Assembly: GCF_023283895.1 (NCBI RefSeq)
Contig: NZ_JAKILB010000020.1
Span: 1 to 62,104 of the forward strand
Reading direction: 5' to 3'
Length of the DNA stretch: 62,104 nucleotides
Origin: Shewanella pneumatophori
GTDB lineage: Bacteria > Pseudomonadota > Gammaproteobacteria > Enterobacterales > Shewanellaceae
Of the stretch, positions 9,620-18,431 are shown piece after piece (position 1 is the first letter of the stretch; each line of letters starts with the position of its first letter). The notes beneath the pieces are model-generated. The model had not been told where the DNA came from. It saw nothing but the letters and a program-made list of their open reading frames with translations, and searched no databases. The position numbers and the translations under genes were made by a program.

Positions 9620-9796
9620 ATGTTGAATAAAATGAGACTGTTTTTGCTAGTAGGGCTTGGTAGCCTAGTACTTTTAGGTTGTGGCCAAAAAAGTGCGTTA
9701 TATAGAACGCCACCACAGGAAGTTAATCAGCAGGCAACTGAGCAGCAGGTGTCTGACGCAGAGCAAAAGCAAAGCGAACCGAGCAAAAAGGACTAA
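9620..9796 (+). CDS. lptM: LptM (YifL) small outer-membrane lipoprotein
   Basis: 58 residues. The signal peptide ends in a lipobox LLGC (Cys21) and is followed by GQKSALYRTPP, which matches the conserved CGLKGPLYFPP start of E. coli YifL/LptM. The remainder is a polar, low-complexity tail. LptM binds the LptDE translocon and helps LptD reach its native disulfide pairing. The gene lies between cyaY and lysA/dapF, the same neighbourhood as in E. coli, and its stop is 5 bp before lysA. Confidence 0.88.
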   Translation: MLNKMRLFLLVGLGSLVLLGCGQKSALYRTPPQEVNQQATEQQVSDAEQKQSEPSKKD

Positions 9797-9801
9797 AGAC
9801 G

Positions 9802-11046
9802 TTGGATCATTTTTTATATCAAGCAGATGAGCTTTATGCGGAGCAGTGCCAAGTTGCCGAACTCGCAAAACAGCATGGAACACCGCTGTATATATATTCT
9901 CGCGCGACATTAGAGCGCCATTGGCACGCTTTTGACAATGCTGTGAGTGATCATCCACATCTTATCTGTTATGCGGTAAAAGCTAACTCAAATATTGCGG
10001 TGCTGAATGTACTGGCACGTTTAGGCAGTGGTTTTGATATCGTTTCTGGCGGTGAGCTATCACGGGTGATAGAAGCCGGTGGTGATCCCGCTAAAGTGGT
10101 GTTTTCTGGCGTGGGTAAAACCGTAGCAGAAATGGAAATGGCACTGAACCTTGGTATTTATTGCTTTAACGTTGAGTCGGCTGCAGAGCTTGAGCAGCTA
10201 AACCAAGTTGCTTTGCGTCTTGGCAAGGTTGCTCCTGTATCATTACGAGTTAATCCTGATGTTGACGCTGGCACTCATCCTTATATCTCAACGGGTTTAA
10301 AAGAGAATAAATTCGGCATTGCCATGGAAGAAGCCGAAGCTATCTTTGCCCGCGCCCATGAATTAGCGGGTCTTGAGGTCAAAGGGGTAGATTGCCATAT
10401 TGGATCGCAACTTACCGAGATCAAACCTTTCCTCGATGCAATGGATCGCATGTTAGCGCTTATTGATCGTCTTGGCTCGCAAGGTATCGAGATCAAACAT
10501 TTCGATGTAGGCGGTGGACTCGGTGTGACTTACGACGATGAAGTGCCACCACAACCAGATGTTTATGCGGCAGCATTACTCGATCGTTTAGGCGGTCGTG
10601 ATCTTAAATTGATTTTTGAGCCTGGTCGCGCGATTGCAGCCAATGCCGGGATCTTTGTTACTCAAGTGCTTTACCTTAAAGAAAATAGCGATAAGCGTTT
10701 TGCCTTGGTTGATGGTGCGATGAATGATTTGATCCGTCCATCTCTGTATAGCGCATGGCAAAAGATCATTCCGGTGATCGAGCGTGCAGGTACAACACAC
10801 AACTACGATGTGGTAGGCCCAGTTTGTGAAACTGGAGACTTTTTGGGTAAAGATCGTCAATTGAACGTGCAAGCGGGTGACTACCTTGCGGTGCGTTCGT
10901 CAGGTGCCTACGGCTTTACGATGGCTTCGAATTACAACTCACGCCCACGCGCAGCCGAAGTGATGGTTGATGCAGATAACGCTTATGTCATTCGAGAGCG
11001 AGAAAAAGTCGCTCAGTTATGGCAAGGTGAGCAGATCCTGCCGTAA
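9802..11046 (+). CDS. lysA: Diaminopimelate decarboxylase
   Basis: 414 residues. This fold-type III PLP enzyme converts meso-diaminopimelate to lysine. YAVKANSN carries the PLP lysine, GGGLG binds the phosphate, and GPVCETGDF provides the Cys/Glu that reach across the dimer. The start is TTG at 9802, directly after lptM. It is followed by dapF, which makes its substrate. Confidence 0.96.
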   Translation: MDHFLYQADELYAEQCQVAELAKQHGTPLYIYSRATLERHWHAFDNAVSDHPHLICYAVKANSNIAVLNVLARLGSGFDIVSGGELSRVIEAGGDPAKVVFSGVGKTVAEMEMALNLGIYCFNVESAAELEQLNQVALRLGKVAPVSLRVNPDVDAGTHPYISTGLKENKFGIAMEEAEAIFARAHELAGLEVKGVDCHIGSQLTEIKPFLDAMDRMLALIDRLGSQGIEIKHFDVGGGLGVTYDDEVPPQPDVYAAALLDRLGGRDLKLIFEPGRAIAANAGIFVTQVLYLKENSDKRFALVDGAMNDLIRPSLYSAWQKIIPVIERAGTTHNYDVVGPVCETGDFLGKDRQLNVQAGDYLAVRSSGAYGFTMASNYNSRPRAAEVMVDADNAYVIREREKVAQLWQGEQILP

Positions 11047-11110
11047 ACTAGAACAATACTTAAGTAGCGGATCCTTGATCCGCTATTGATACTTTTTAAG
11101 GATATCCACC

Positions 11111-11938
11111 TTGATCCAATTCACTAAGATGCATGGCTTAGGCAATGACTTTATGGTCGTGGATGGAGTGACACAGAATGTGTTTTTCTCACCTGATCAA
11201 ATTAAGCGCCTAGCCGATCGGAATTTTGGCGTAGGATTCGATCAGTTGTTACTGGTTGAGCCGCCTTATGATCCCGATCTAGATTTTCATTATCGCATCT
11301 TTAATGCTGACGGTAGCGAAGTAGAGCAGTGCGGTAACGGCGCACGCTGTTTTGCTCGTTTTGTGCGTAATAAGGGGCTAACCCATAAGCATAAGATCCG
11401 AGTTAGCACTTCATCGGGCAAAATTACCTTACGCCTTGAGCGCGACGGCAAAGTTACTGTGAATATGGGGGTTCCCGTACTTGAACCTAATAAGATCCCA
11501 TTCACGGCTAAAAAAGTAGAAAAAACTTATCTACTAATGGCATCGAGCGGTACTTATTTATGTGGCGCTGTTTCTATGGGTAACCCGCATTGCGTGATTG
11601 AAGTTGAAGATGTTGTGGCATCTGATGTTGATACGATCGGCGCGGATCTGACTAATCATGAGCGCTTCCCTAAAGGGGTAAACGTTGGCTTTATGCAAGT
11701 GATCAACTCTGGCCATATTAAACTGCGAGTTTACGAGCGAGGCGCGGCTGAAACCCTTGCTTGTGGTACAGGTGCTTGCGCTGCTGTGGTTGTAGGTATT
11801 CAACAAGGTAAGCTAGATCGCAATGTGCAGGTTGATCTTCCTGGTGGTACGTTAATGATCAACTGGGAAGGTGAAGGTAAACCTTTGTGGATGACAGGCC
11901 CTGCTGAACACGTATATGACGGGCAGATCGCACAATGA
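11111..11938 (+). CDS. dapF: Diaminopimelate epimerase
   Basis: 275 residues; interconverts LL- and meso-diaminopimelate. The two catalytic cysteines lie in EQCGNGARC and ACGTGACA. The start is TTG at 11111 (protein MIQFTKMHGLGNDF...) with AAGGAT upstream. Its stop overlaps the start of the DUF484 gene (ATGA). Confidence 0.97.
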   Translation: MIQFTKMHGLGNDFMVVDGVTQNVFFSPDQIKRLADRNFGVGFDQLLLVEPPYDPDLDFHYRIFNADGSEVEQCGNGARCFARFVRNKGLTHKHKIRVSTSSGKITLRLERDGKVTVNMGVPVLEPNKIPFTAKKVEKTYLLMASSGTYLCGAVSMGNPHCVIEVEDVVASDVDTIGADLTNHERFPKGVNVGFMQVINSGHIKLRVYERGAAETLACGTGACAAVVVGIQQGKLDRNVQVDLPGGTLMINWEGEGKPLWMTGPAEHVYDGQIAQ

Positions 11939-12567
11939 TCGACAATCCAAATTCTAACATTCCTTTTGACGAGATCCTGATCCGCGAGTATCTGTTGGAT
12001 AACCCAGACTTTTTCAGTCGTTATCCAGAGCTGTTACTGGCTATGCGTATTCCGCATGCGGAGCGTGGCGCTGTGTCATTGGTTGAGCGCCAACAAGAAA
12101 GCTTGCGTCAACGGGTGCGTCAATTAGAAGAAGAGATCACTGCGCTGTTGGCTATGGCATCACGTAATGAGCAGATCTACATGTTTAACAGTGCATTATC
12201 TTTGCAGCTGCTAAAATGTGAAGATATGGGCGAATTACGTCAGGTGTTATCGACTGGTTTAAAAGAGCAGTTTAACTTTACCCATGTGAGGCTGATAACA
12301 GTGCACGATCTTGATAGCGAGCTATCAAAGATCTGGAGCAAGCGTCTTGATTCAGGCTATTACTTTGGTCGCTTAACGATCGAAGAATCAAAACGACTAT
12401 TTGGCAGTGAAGTAGGTTCAGTTGCATTGTCTCGCTTATCACAAGATAGCGGTCAGGTAATCTTTGCGATCGCCAGCCAAGATCCAATGCATTTTCATCC
12501 AGAAATGGATCACTTGTTACTATCACAGTTAAAACAGTTTCTTGATCACCAGTTAACCAAAATCTAA
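11935..12567 (+). CDS. DUF484 GAF-like protein between dapF and xerC
   Basis: 210 residues of the DUF484 (YigA) family. A helical/coiled-coil N-terminal part with LLDNPDFFSRYPELL (about residues 19-33) leads into a GAF-like domain. It lies between dapF and xerC, as in E. coli (dapF-yigA-xerC). It has a 4-bp overlap with dapF and sits 12 bp before xerC. No catalytic residues are recognised and the function is unknown. Confidence 0.9.
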   Translation: MIDNPNSNIPFDEILIREYLLDNPDFFSRYPELLLAMRIPHAERGAVSLVERQQESLRQRVRQLEEEITALLAMASRNEQIYMFNSALSLQLLKCEDMGELRQVLSTGLKEQFNFTHVRLITVHDLDSELSKIWSKRLDSGYYFGRLTIEESKRLFGSEVGSVALSRLSQDSGQVIFAIASQDPMHFHPEMDHLLLSQLKQFLDHQLTKI

Positions 12568-12579
12568 TCGCGAGGCTTT

Positions 12580-13488
12580 ATGGCTGTTAATGCGTTGTCA
12601 GATAACAAAGGTTGGCTAGCTGACTTTGAACGATACTTGCGTACCGAACGTCAAGTATCGGCATACACTGTGCGTAACTATCTGTTTGAACTCAATCGTG
12701 TTGAAAAATTGTTTGCTGAAACAGAATCATGGGGCGCGCAGCAACATGACTCTTTGCAGGCTCTGCTGGCTAAATTGCACCGTAAAGGTTTAGGGGCACG
12801 TTCTTTGTCCTTGACGCTCTCATCGCTAAAACAGTTTTATGAATTTTTGCTACGCGAACAACATATCAAGTTAAACCCTGCGATAAATCTAACGGCTCCA
12901 AAACAAGGCAAGCCTCTGCCTAAGAACATGGACGTTGATTCTGTAACCCATTTGCTCGAGATTGACGCTAACGATCCCTTAAGCTTTCGCGATAAAGCCA
13001 TCATGGAATTGTTCTACTCTTCGGGTTTACGCTTAGCAGAACTGGCAGGCTTAAATGTGGCCGATATTCAGTTTTCACAGGCGCAAGTTAAGGTGCTAGG
13101 TAAGGGCAGTAAAGAGCGTATCGTCCCGATAGGTAAATTAGCGCTCCAAGCCATTAGCCAATGGTTGGATATCAAGCGTGATATTTTGTGCGACGATGAT
13201 GCGCTATTTGTTACAGCTAAAGGCAAGCGTTTAGCTCATCGCAGTATTCAAGCGCGTTTAGCAAAATGGGGTCAAGAGCAAGCGTTAGGCATTAAGGTGC
13301 ATCCACATAAGCTGCGGCACTCATTTGCAACGCATATGCTTGAGTCCAGCGCTGATCTGCGTGCGGTACAAGAGCTTTTAGGTCACGCTAATTTATCGAC
13401 CACACAGGTTTATACCAGCTTGGATTTTCAGCATCTGGCTAAGGTTTACGATGGCGCTCACCCCAGAGCGAAAAAGCGTACTAAATAA
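12580..13488 (+). CDS. xerC: Site-specific tyrosine recombinase XerC
   Basis: 302 residues. With XerD it resolves chromosome dimers at dif. A SAM-like DNA-binding N-domain is followed by a catalytic domain with YSSGLRLAEL (Arg), KGSKER (Lys), HKLRHSFATH (His/Arg), LGHANLSTTQVYT (His and the nucleophilic Tyr). It is an operon member with dapF/DUF484 and the HAD gene, the standard order. Confidence 0.96.
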   Translation: MAVNALSDNKGWLADFERYLRTERQVSAYTVRNYLFELNRVEKLFAETESWGAQQHDSLQALLAKLHRKGLGARSLSLTLSSLKQFYEFLLREQHIKLNPAINLTAPKQGKPLPKNMDVDSVTHLLEIDANDPLSFRDKAIMELFYSSGLRLAELAGLNVADIQFSQAQVKVLGKGSKERIVPIGKLALQAISQWLDIKRDILCDDDALFVTAKGKRLAHRSIQARLAKWGQEQALGIKVHPHKLRHSFATHMLESSADLRAVQELLGHANLSTTQVYTSLDFQHLAKVYDGAHPRAKKRTK

Positions 13489-13504
13489 GGGCGAGGGGAG
13501 CTCG

Positions 13505-14221
13505 ATGCAAATATTCATTCGACCACAGGCTTTTGCAGCGATCAGTTTTGATTTAGACGACAATCTTTACGACAATCGGCCGATTATTGTTGCGGCTGAA
13601 AAAGCGCTGCAGCAATTTCTCCACCAAAACTACCCTAAAGCAACTGCGTGGCAATTTGATGATTGGCGCGCGTTAAAGTCACGTATGCTGCGCCAATCAC
13701 CACAATTACGTCACGATACCAGTAAAGCAAGATTACAGATGTTAGAGCTGGGATTAATCGAGCTTGGTTATGATAGGGATACAGCCCAAGCTGCTGCCAA
13801 AGCAGGCTTGGCTCACTTCTCCCTGCATCGCAGTAATTTTAAGGTGTCAGATGAAGTACTTGAGCTATTAGCCCAGCTTAAGCAAAAGTACCGCTTAGTT
13901 GGCATTACTAATGGCAATGTCGATTATCAGCGTATAGGGCTAGGAGATTTATTGGAGTTTGTACTACATCCAGGCTTAGGCTATCCACAAAAGCCTGCGG
14001 CAGATATGTTTAAAGTGGCAGCTAACAAACTTGAGTTACCGTTAAATAAAATACTGCATGTCGGCGATAGTGCTAAAAGTGATGTCGATGGCGCAAGAGC
14101 GGCAGACTGTCAGGCGGCATGGTTAAATCCAGGTTTTGGTGTAACGCAGAAATCATTACCTCAACAACAGCTGCCTCACATCGAAATCTCATCAATACTG
14201 CAGCTAAAACAGCTTTTATAG
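13505..14221 (+). CDS. yigB: HAD-family hydrolase (YigB-like, FMN phosphatase family)
   Basis: 238 residues from the ATG at 13505, which follows a good ribosome site (AGGGGAG). An earlier in-frame ATG at 13451 lies inside xerC and lacks one. HAD motif I is FDLDDNLYDN, followed by a helical cap, motif II ITNGN, the motif III lysine in PQKPAADMF, and motif IV HVGDSAKSDVDGA. E. coli YigB dephosphorylates FMN. The residue at the Thr/Val position of motif I (DxDx[T/V]) is Asn here. The stop codon lies inside a 9-bp tandem repeat. Confidence 0.88.
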   Translation: MQIFIRPQAFAAISFDLDDNLYDNRPIIVAAEKALQQFLHQNYPKATAWQFDDWRALKSRMLRQSPQLRHDTSKARLQMLELGLIELGYDRDTAQAAAKAGLAHFSLHRSNFKVSDEVLELLAQLKQKYRLVGITNGNVDYQRIGLGDLLEFVLHPGLGYPQKPAADMFKVAANKLELPLNKILHVGDSAKSDVDGARAADCQAAWLNPGFGVTQKSLPQQQLPHIEISSILQLKQLL

Positions 14222-14287
14222 CTTTTATAGCTTTATATAGCTTTTAAATTATCTGAGTTATTTGAGTTATTTGAGTTATTTGAGTTA
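14211..14287. repeat. Two adjacent 9-bp tandem repeats at the end of the HAD gene
   Basis: AGCTTTTAT occurs about four times (14211-14246, last copies imperfect), directly followed by TTTGAGTTA four times (14252-14287, first copy with one change). The first array contains the HAD stop codon, so copy-number changes would not lengthen the protein. Confidence 0.85.
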
Positions 14288-14298
14288 ATTAAGCTATT

Positions 14299-14322
14299 AA
14301 AGGCTCACAGATGTGAGCCTTT
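14299..14322. terminator. Terminator between yigB and ric
   Basis: Stem AAAGGCTCACA / TGTGAGCCTTT followed by T's on the plus strand and A/T on the other. It sits between convergent genes and can serve both. Confidence 0.87.
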
Positions 14323-14352
14323 TTACTTTCATAACTTGGTCACTGTTTCTGA

Positions 14353-15081
14353 TTAAGCGGTTAGTGCCAGTGCTTTGGGGAACAAAATATTGTTCTCAAT
14401 ATGAATATGCTGTTTTAAGTCTGCTTCAAACTCTGCCAAGCTGGCGTAGCAAACTCGCCAAGTGGTGCAAGCGTGTGCTGGTGGAGTAAATTCATTGGTC
14501 AGCTTACTGATTTTTTCAAAGATCTGTAATGCGTCATTGTGCTCATACTGCATAGCATTGATTGGGTTGCCGATATGACCAAAACAGTTCTGCATCTCAA
14601 CTTGGTTGTGTAGGCCCAAAATAGCTGGAAACAATATCTGCTCTTCTTTCATTAAGTGCGGTATTAGGTCATCGACTAATGCGCGGATCCAACCTGCTAG
14701 CGGTTTAATTTCGTCATAGTTCTCACCGTGAGCGCGTACCATTTTCTGGCTATATTCCAGTAGTAGCGGCGCTTTCTCTCTTACAAAAGTATGGTGTGTC
14801 GATTCAATGTAATTCAGCAGATCGGGTAGGGGGAGTTGCTCCAAACCTTGTAACTTCTCGCCATCGCTTTCTAACGCCATCAATGCGTCAAGCAATGCCG
14901 TTTCGTCTGCATCAAAGCGTTTAATTGCTCGCGCTAGTGAAATTCCACCACCACAACAAAAATCAATATTATGCTGGCTAAAAATATGGGCGATACGAAA
15001 GTCATTAGCGACTAGCTCACCGACGCGAGTGTTGAGTAAGTTGGTCTTTTGTTGAGATTGATCAGCTTGAGACTGAGGCAT
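14353..15081 (-). CDS. ric: Di-iron iron-sulfur cluster repair protein (Ric/YtfE/ScdA)
   Basis: 242 residues from ATG 15081, which has a GGAG ribosome site; a TTG at 15144 would add 21 residues. The N-terminal ScdA domain has DFCCGGG (about residues 44-50). The hemerythrin-like domain supplies His/Glu ligands in STHHTF, HLMKEEQILFP, QYEHNDA and HIHIENNILFP. The family repairs iron-sulfur clusters damaged by nitric oxide or peroxide. It is a lone gene, convergent with yigB. No clear NsrR or NorR site was found upstream. Confidence 0.93.
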   Translation of the reverse strand: MPQSQADQSQQKTNLLNTRVGELVANDFRIAHIFSQHNIDFCCGGGISLARAIKRFDADETALLDALMALESDGEKLQGLEQLPLPDLLNYIESTHHTFVREKAPLLLEYSQKMVRAHGENYDEIKPLAGWIRALVDDLIPHLMKEEQILFPAILGLHNQVEMQNCFGHIGNPINAMQYEHNDALQIFEKISKLTNEFTPPAHACTTWRVCYASLAEFEADLKQHIHIENNILFPKALALTA

Positions 15082-15367
15082 ACGCAGCTCCAATAAACGC
15101 AATTCATTTAGGTGTATATTATTTGCATCTTTTGGGTGGTTCAATTATTAGTTGAGTAAAATGCTCGGGTAATCACATTTTTTGCGCTAGATTAACTCTA
15201 TGTAGGTAGGTATTGGCTGGTAATAAGTCGCTCGGTTAATGATGCGGATTTGCAGAGGTGGCGGATTACTTTGCTTAAAAGAGGTGTGATTTGAGTCCTG
15301 AAATAAGGTTTTAATATAGTGTTTTAATTTTGATTAATTTACACTAACCCGAAGCAAACTAAGGTAT

Positions 15368-15394
15368 TAGTCATCATAAATCTATTGATGATTA
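15368..15394. promoter_or_regulatory. Inverted repeat upstream of the metal-resistance operon, possible operator
   Basis: Arms TAGTCATCA and TGATGATTA (one mismatch) are separated by 9 bp and lie ~30 bp before the 15425 start. The position fits an operator for a metal-responsive regulator, but no regulator gene is adjacent. Confidence 0.35.
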
Positions 15395-15424
15395 GTAACA
15401 TAATAAGGATTGTAGTTAGTCATA

Positions 15425-15835
15425 ATGTTTCGCCTAGCTCGTTTTATTCACGCATTTATCTGCTCTCCAGCTAAGTTGGGGCGGGTATTGTTGATCGTGA
15501 TTTTAACGATGCAATCTATGGTAACTATGGCTGATGACTGTACTTCTGCACATGATGATTGTGGCAGCGAAGTCTTCTTTGTGGCAGAACATACCAGTGG
15601 TACTGCCAATAACACATCACAATGTGATGACCTTGAAACTGCAAGTCATGTAGAAGATGATTGCGCTGAATGCAGTAATAATTGCTGTTCATGCTGTATG
15701 ACCCTAATGCATCCGGTTACTGCGATGCAAGCATCGACATCTAACCCTAATAGTTTTGTGTTATCTTTTAACTTCACTTCTGTTGAAGCACCCTACTACT
15801 CGCTCTTGCGTCCCCCCAAAGCTGTACTCGTTTAA
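15425..15835 (+). CDS. Secreted Cys-rich protein preceding czcCBA (CzcI-like)
   Basis: 136 residues. A hydrophobic N-terminal segment (about 18-36) looks like a signal peptide. The mature part has cysteine pairs in the first half and a dense cluster, CAECSNNCCSCC (about 80-91), then LMHP. The C-terminus ends in YYSLLRPPKAVL, like the Pro-rich tail of small CzcI/DUF2946-type proteins that precede metal-efflux operons. It probably binds metal in the periplasm and may modulate the pump. It lies 111 bp upstream of czcC on the same strand. Confidence 0.6.
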   Translation: MFRLARFIHAFICSPAKLGRVLLIVILTMQSMVTMADDCTSAHDDCGSEVFFVAEHTSGTANNTSQCDDLETASHVEDDCAECSNNCCSCCMTLMHPVTAMQASTSNPNSFVLSFNFTSVEAPYYSLLRPPKAVLV

Positions 15836-15946
15836 ACAAAATATTATTTATTTAGCGGGCTTTTAAAGCTTGCTTTAGATCTGTGGCATTTTTCAGATTT
15901 AGCTAACAGGTCTGTATTTTTGTATTAAATCGAGGCTTATTCTCTG

Positions 15947-17344
15947 ATGTTTTATAATACTTATGTCGTCAACGATGCCGTAAAAATGGCTATGCGTTGC
16001 CTTTGGCGAGGGTTATTTAGCACTCTCGTTATCATTACTCTGTTATTTGCAGTGCCTTTTGTTGCCAAGGCTGAAACGCAAACAGAGTCTTTGTCGTTAG
16101 CTAAGGTTATCGAGCGGGTTCAACAGCAACACCCTTCACTAAAAGTGTTTCAGTTTAGACAGCAAGCGCTTGATGGCGCTGCGCAAACTCAAGCCTTATC
16201 TCCGGGTTTTGAGATTGGTTTTGACCTCGACAATGTTGTTGGAACGGGTGAGTTTCAAGGCATAGAAAGTGCTGAATTTAGTGTATCACTGTCTTCGGTT
16301 ATTGAGCTTGGCGATAAACTAGATGCACGTTCTGGTGTTGTGAATGAACAACGCGCGGTGCTTGATGCTGAACAGAAAATTGCCGCGCTTAACTTGCTTG
16401 CTGAAACCACTCGCCGCTACATAGATGTATTAGCTGCGCAATCTCAGTTGCAGCTTGCGATAGACGCTTTAACGCTCGCGGAAGAGACTCAAGCGGTTGT
16501 GGCTGAGCGAGCACAGGCTGGTGTTACACCTGACGCGGAAGTTAAACGTGCTCAAGCGGCAGTATTCAATGCCAGATTAGTTGCCGAAACCCAGCTACAG
16601 CAGCTTGATTACGCTAAGTTGGCATTGAGTATGATGTGGGGTGAATCTCAGGTCGGCTTTGATTCGTTGCAAGGCAACTTGTTTGCCTTTAGTGATGATG
16701 TCGCGCTCGAACCATTATTCGAAAAGGTAAAGTACAGCCCAGCGATCACTGCTTATTTAACTCAAGCACAGCTAAAAGAGGCTGAGCTGCGTTTTGCTAA
16801 AACTCAGTCGAGTAGCGATATAAGTTGGTCTGTAGGGGTTAAGCAGTTACAGCAAACTAATGATATGGCGTTAACTGCAGGATTTAGTATGCCGCTGTTT
16901 AACGGCGAGCGAAACACTGGCGAAATCATGTCTGCTCAAGCAGCAAAAGAGCAAGTGCTGGCTAACCGAGAAGTGGCATTACTAGAGCTTTATGGTCAGT
17001 TATATCGCGCTTACGCCAGCCGTAAGCAGGCGATAGTAACAGTTAACCGTTTGCACTCGAGTGTTATTCCTACCTTAACTTCAGCCCTTGAAGATACTAA
17101 ACGAGCTTATGAGCAAGGCTTATATAGCTACCTTGATTATTTAACTGCACGTGAAGAGCTGTTATTTGCTCGTCGAGCATTGATTGATGCTGCGGCCTCT
17201 GCACTGCGTTATGGCGTTGATATTGAGCAACTGATTGCTGAGCCATTACCAGCTTCACAACATACTTTTTTCAATGATTTTTCAAGTACTGCCGACTTTT
17301 CTCACGCAGCGATTTCTAATGCAGCTAAAGGACACACAAAATGA
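15947..17344 (+). CDS. czcC: CzcC-like outer-membrane factor of heavy-metal efflux pump
   Basis: 465 residues of the TolC/OEP family. After a signal peptide it has two repeats of the long helical hairpins (for example the stretch with TRRYIDVLAAQSQLQ) that form the trans-periplasmic tunnel. It is the outer-membrane part of the CzcCBA tripartite pump. The ATG at 15986 gives a better signal peptide than the ATG at 15947, so the first 13 residues are uncertain. It overlaps czcB by 4 bp. Confidence 0.9.
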   Translation: MFYNTYVVNDAVKMAMRCLWRGLFSTLVIITLLFAVPFVAKAETQTESLSLAKVIERVQQQHPSLKVFQFRQQALDGAAQTQALSPGFEIGFDLDNVVGTGEFQGIESAEFSVSLSSVIELGDKLDARSGVVNEQRAVLDAEQKIAALNLLAETTRRYIDVLAAQSQLQLAIDALTLAEETQAVVAERAQAGVTPDAEVKRAQAAVFNARLVAETQLQQLDYAKLALSMMWGESQVGFDSLQGNLFAFSDDVALEPLFEKVKYSPAITAYLTQAQLKEAELRFAKTQSSSDISWSVGVKQLQQTNDMALTAGFSMPLFNGERNTGEIMSAQAAKEQVLANREVALLELYGQLYRAYASRKQAIVTVNRLHSSVIPTLTSALEDTKRAYEQGLYSYLDYLTAREELLFARRALIDAAASALRYGVDIEQLIAEPLPASQHTFFNDFSSTADFSHAAISNAAKGHTK

Positions 17345-18420
17345 GCGCTAACACATTAACTAAACTTTCTCTCGTTCATCTTGCTGTAACAGCTGTCATT
17401 ACAGCCTGTGTGGTTGTGACACCGGTATATGCTTCAGGTGATCATGCTCATGAGCATCAACAGCACACTGAGCGTCATGACGAACATGGTCATGATAAGC
17501 ATGATGATGAGCATGGACATAAGGATGAACATGGTCATGATGAGCACGATGATGAACATGGACATAAAGACGAGCACGGTCATGGCGATGAACATGGCCA
17601 CGATGAGCATGAAGAGGGCAAAGTCCACATTACTGCGGAGCAGATGCTGCGCTCTGGTATAGCGACTCAATTAGCCCAAGCAGGGGATATTAAACAAACT
17701 GTCACCGTATATGGCCGAGCAATCTTGCCAGAAGCTGCGAGCAGCCAAGTCAAAGCTCGCTTTGCTGGTTTAATTACGCAAGTGAAAGTTAACGTAGGTG
17801 ATAGGGTCAAAGCGGGGCAAATCATCGCCGAAGTGGAGTCTAATTCAAGCTTAAAACGTTACGCAATTAAAGCGCCTATCTCCGGAGTGGTGGTTGAACG
17901 TAATGCCAACGCTGGCGAGATGGCAAGCGATAATGTGCTGCTAAGCATTATTGATGACAGCAAACTGTGGGCTGAATATCAAATATTTCCTGCACAAATG
18001 CGCAGTGTGGCGGTTGGTCAGGAGTTACTTATCACAGGCACACAGCAACAAGCAGAATCTAACATCAAGTACCTATTGAGTGCACCAGAAGGCGAGCTAT
18101 ACCAGCTTGCACGTGCACCACTGGATAACACTAACGGTCAGTGGCCGCTAGGCAGTTTAGTCTCTGGTTATGTCACGCTGAGTAAACAAGCCGTTGGTTT
18201 GATGATTGATAACCTAGCGGTGCAAGAAATGGAAGGTCAGCAAGTGATATTTGTACGTACTGCTGAAGGCTTTGAAAAGCGCGAAGTTGAGTTAGGACTG
18301 CGTGATAGCCAAATGACAGAAGTATTGTCTGGGCTAAGTGCTGGTGAAGAATATGCAGTGCAAAAGAGCTTTTTGTTGAAGGCTGATCTTGAGAAATCAA
18401 GCGCTGGCCACGTTCACTAA
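17341..18420 (+). CDS. czcB: CzcB-like membrane-fusion (periplasmic adaptor) protein
   Basis: 359 residues. After the N-terminal hydrophobic signal comes a His/Asp/Glu-rich stretch (about residues 35-92) built from repeats such as DEHGHKDEHGH, a likely Zn/Co/Ni-binding region. The HlyD-type body follows with the lipoyl half-motif VKVNVGDRVKAGQIIAEVES and its partner IKAPISGVVVERN. It bridges CzcC and CzcA. The His-rich repeats give Met-rich frame-shadows on both strands; these are not genes. Confidence 0.92.
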   Translation: MSANTLTKLSLVHLAVTAVITACVVVTPVYASGDHAHEHQQHTERHDEHGHDKHDDEHGHKDEHGHDEHDDEHGHKDEHGHGDEHGHDEHEEGKVHITAEQMLRSGIATQLAQAGDIKQTVTVYGRAILPEAASSQVKARFAGLITQVKVNVGDRVKAGQIIAEVESNSSLKRYAIKAPISGVVVERNANAGEMASDNVLLSIIDDSKLWAEYQIFPAQMRSVAVGQELLITGTQQQAESNIKYLLSAPEGELYQLARAPLDNTNGQWPLGSLVSGYVTLSKQAVGLMIDNLAVQEMEGQQVIFVRTAEGFEKREVELGLRDSQMTEVLSGLSAGEEYAVQKSFLLKADLEKSSAGHVH

Positions 18421-18431
18421 AGGAGACGACA

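Noticed and set aside
13451..13504. Longer HAD protein starting inside xerC
   Set aside because: No ribosome site, and the extension matches only the xerC tail in another frame; ATG 13505 follows AGGGGAG.
15082..15144. TTG start giving a longer Ric protein
   Set aside because: ATG 15081 has a GGAG ribosome site and a length nearer the family's.
17429..17670. Met-rich open frames on both strands
   Set aside because: They are frame-shadows of the His-rich CzcB repeats (ATG arises from CATGA-type units); no ribosome site or plausible product.
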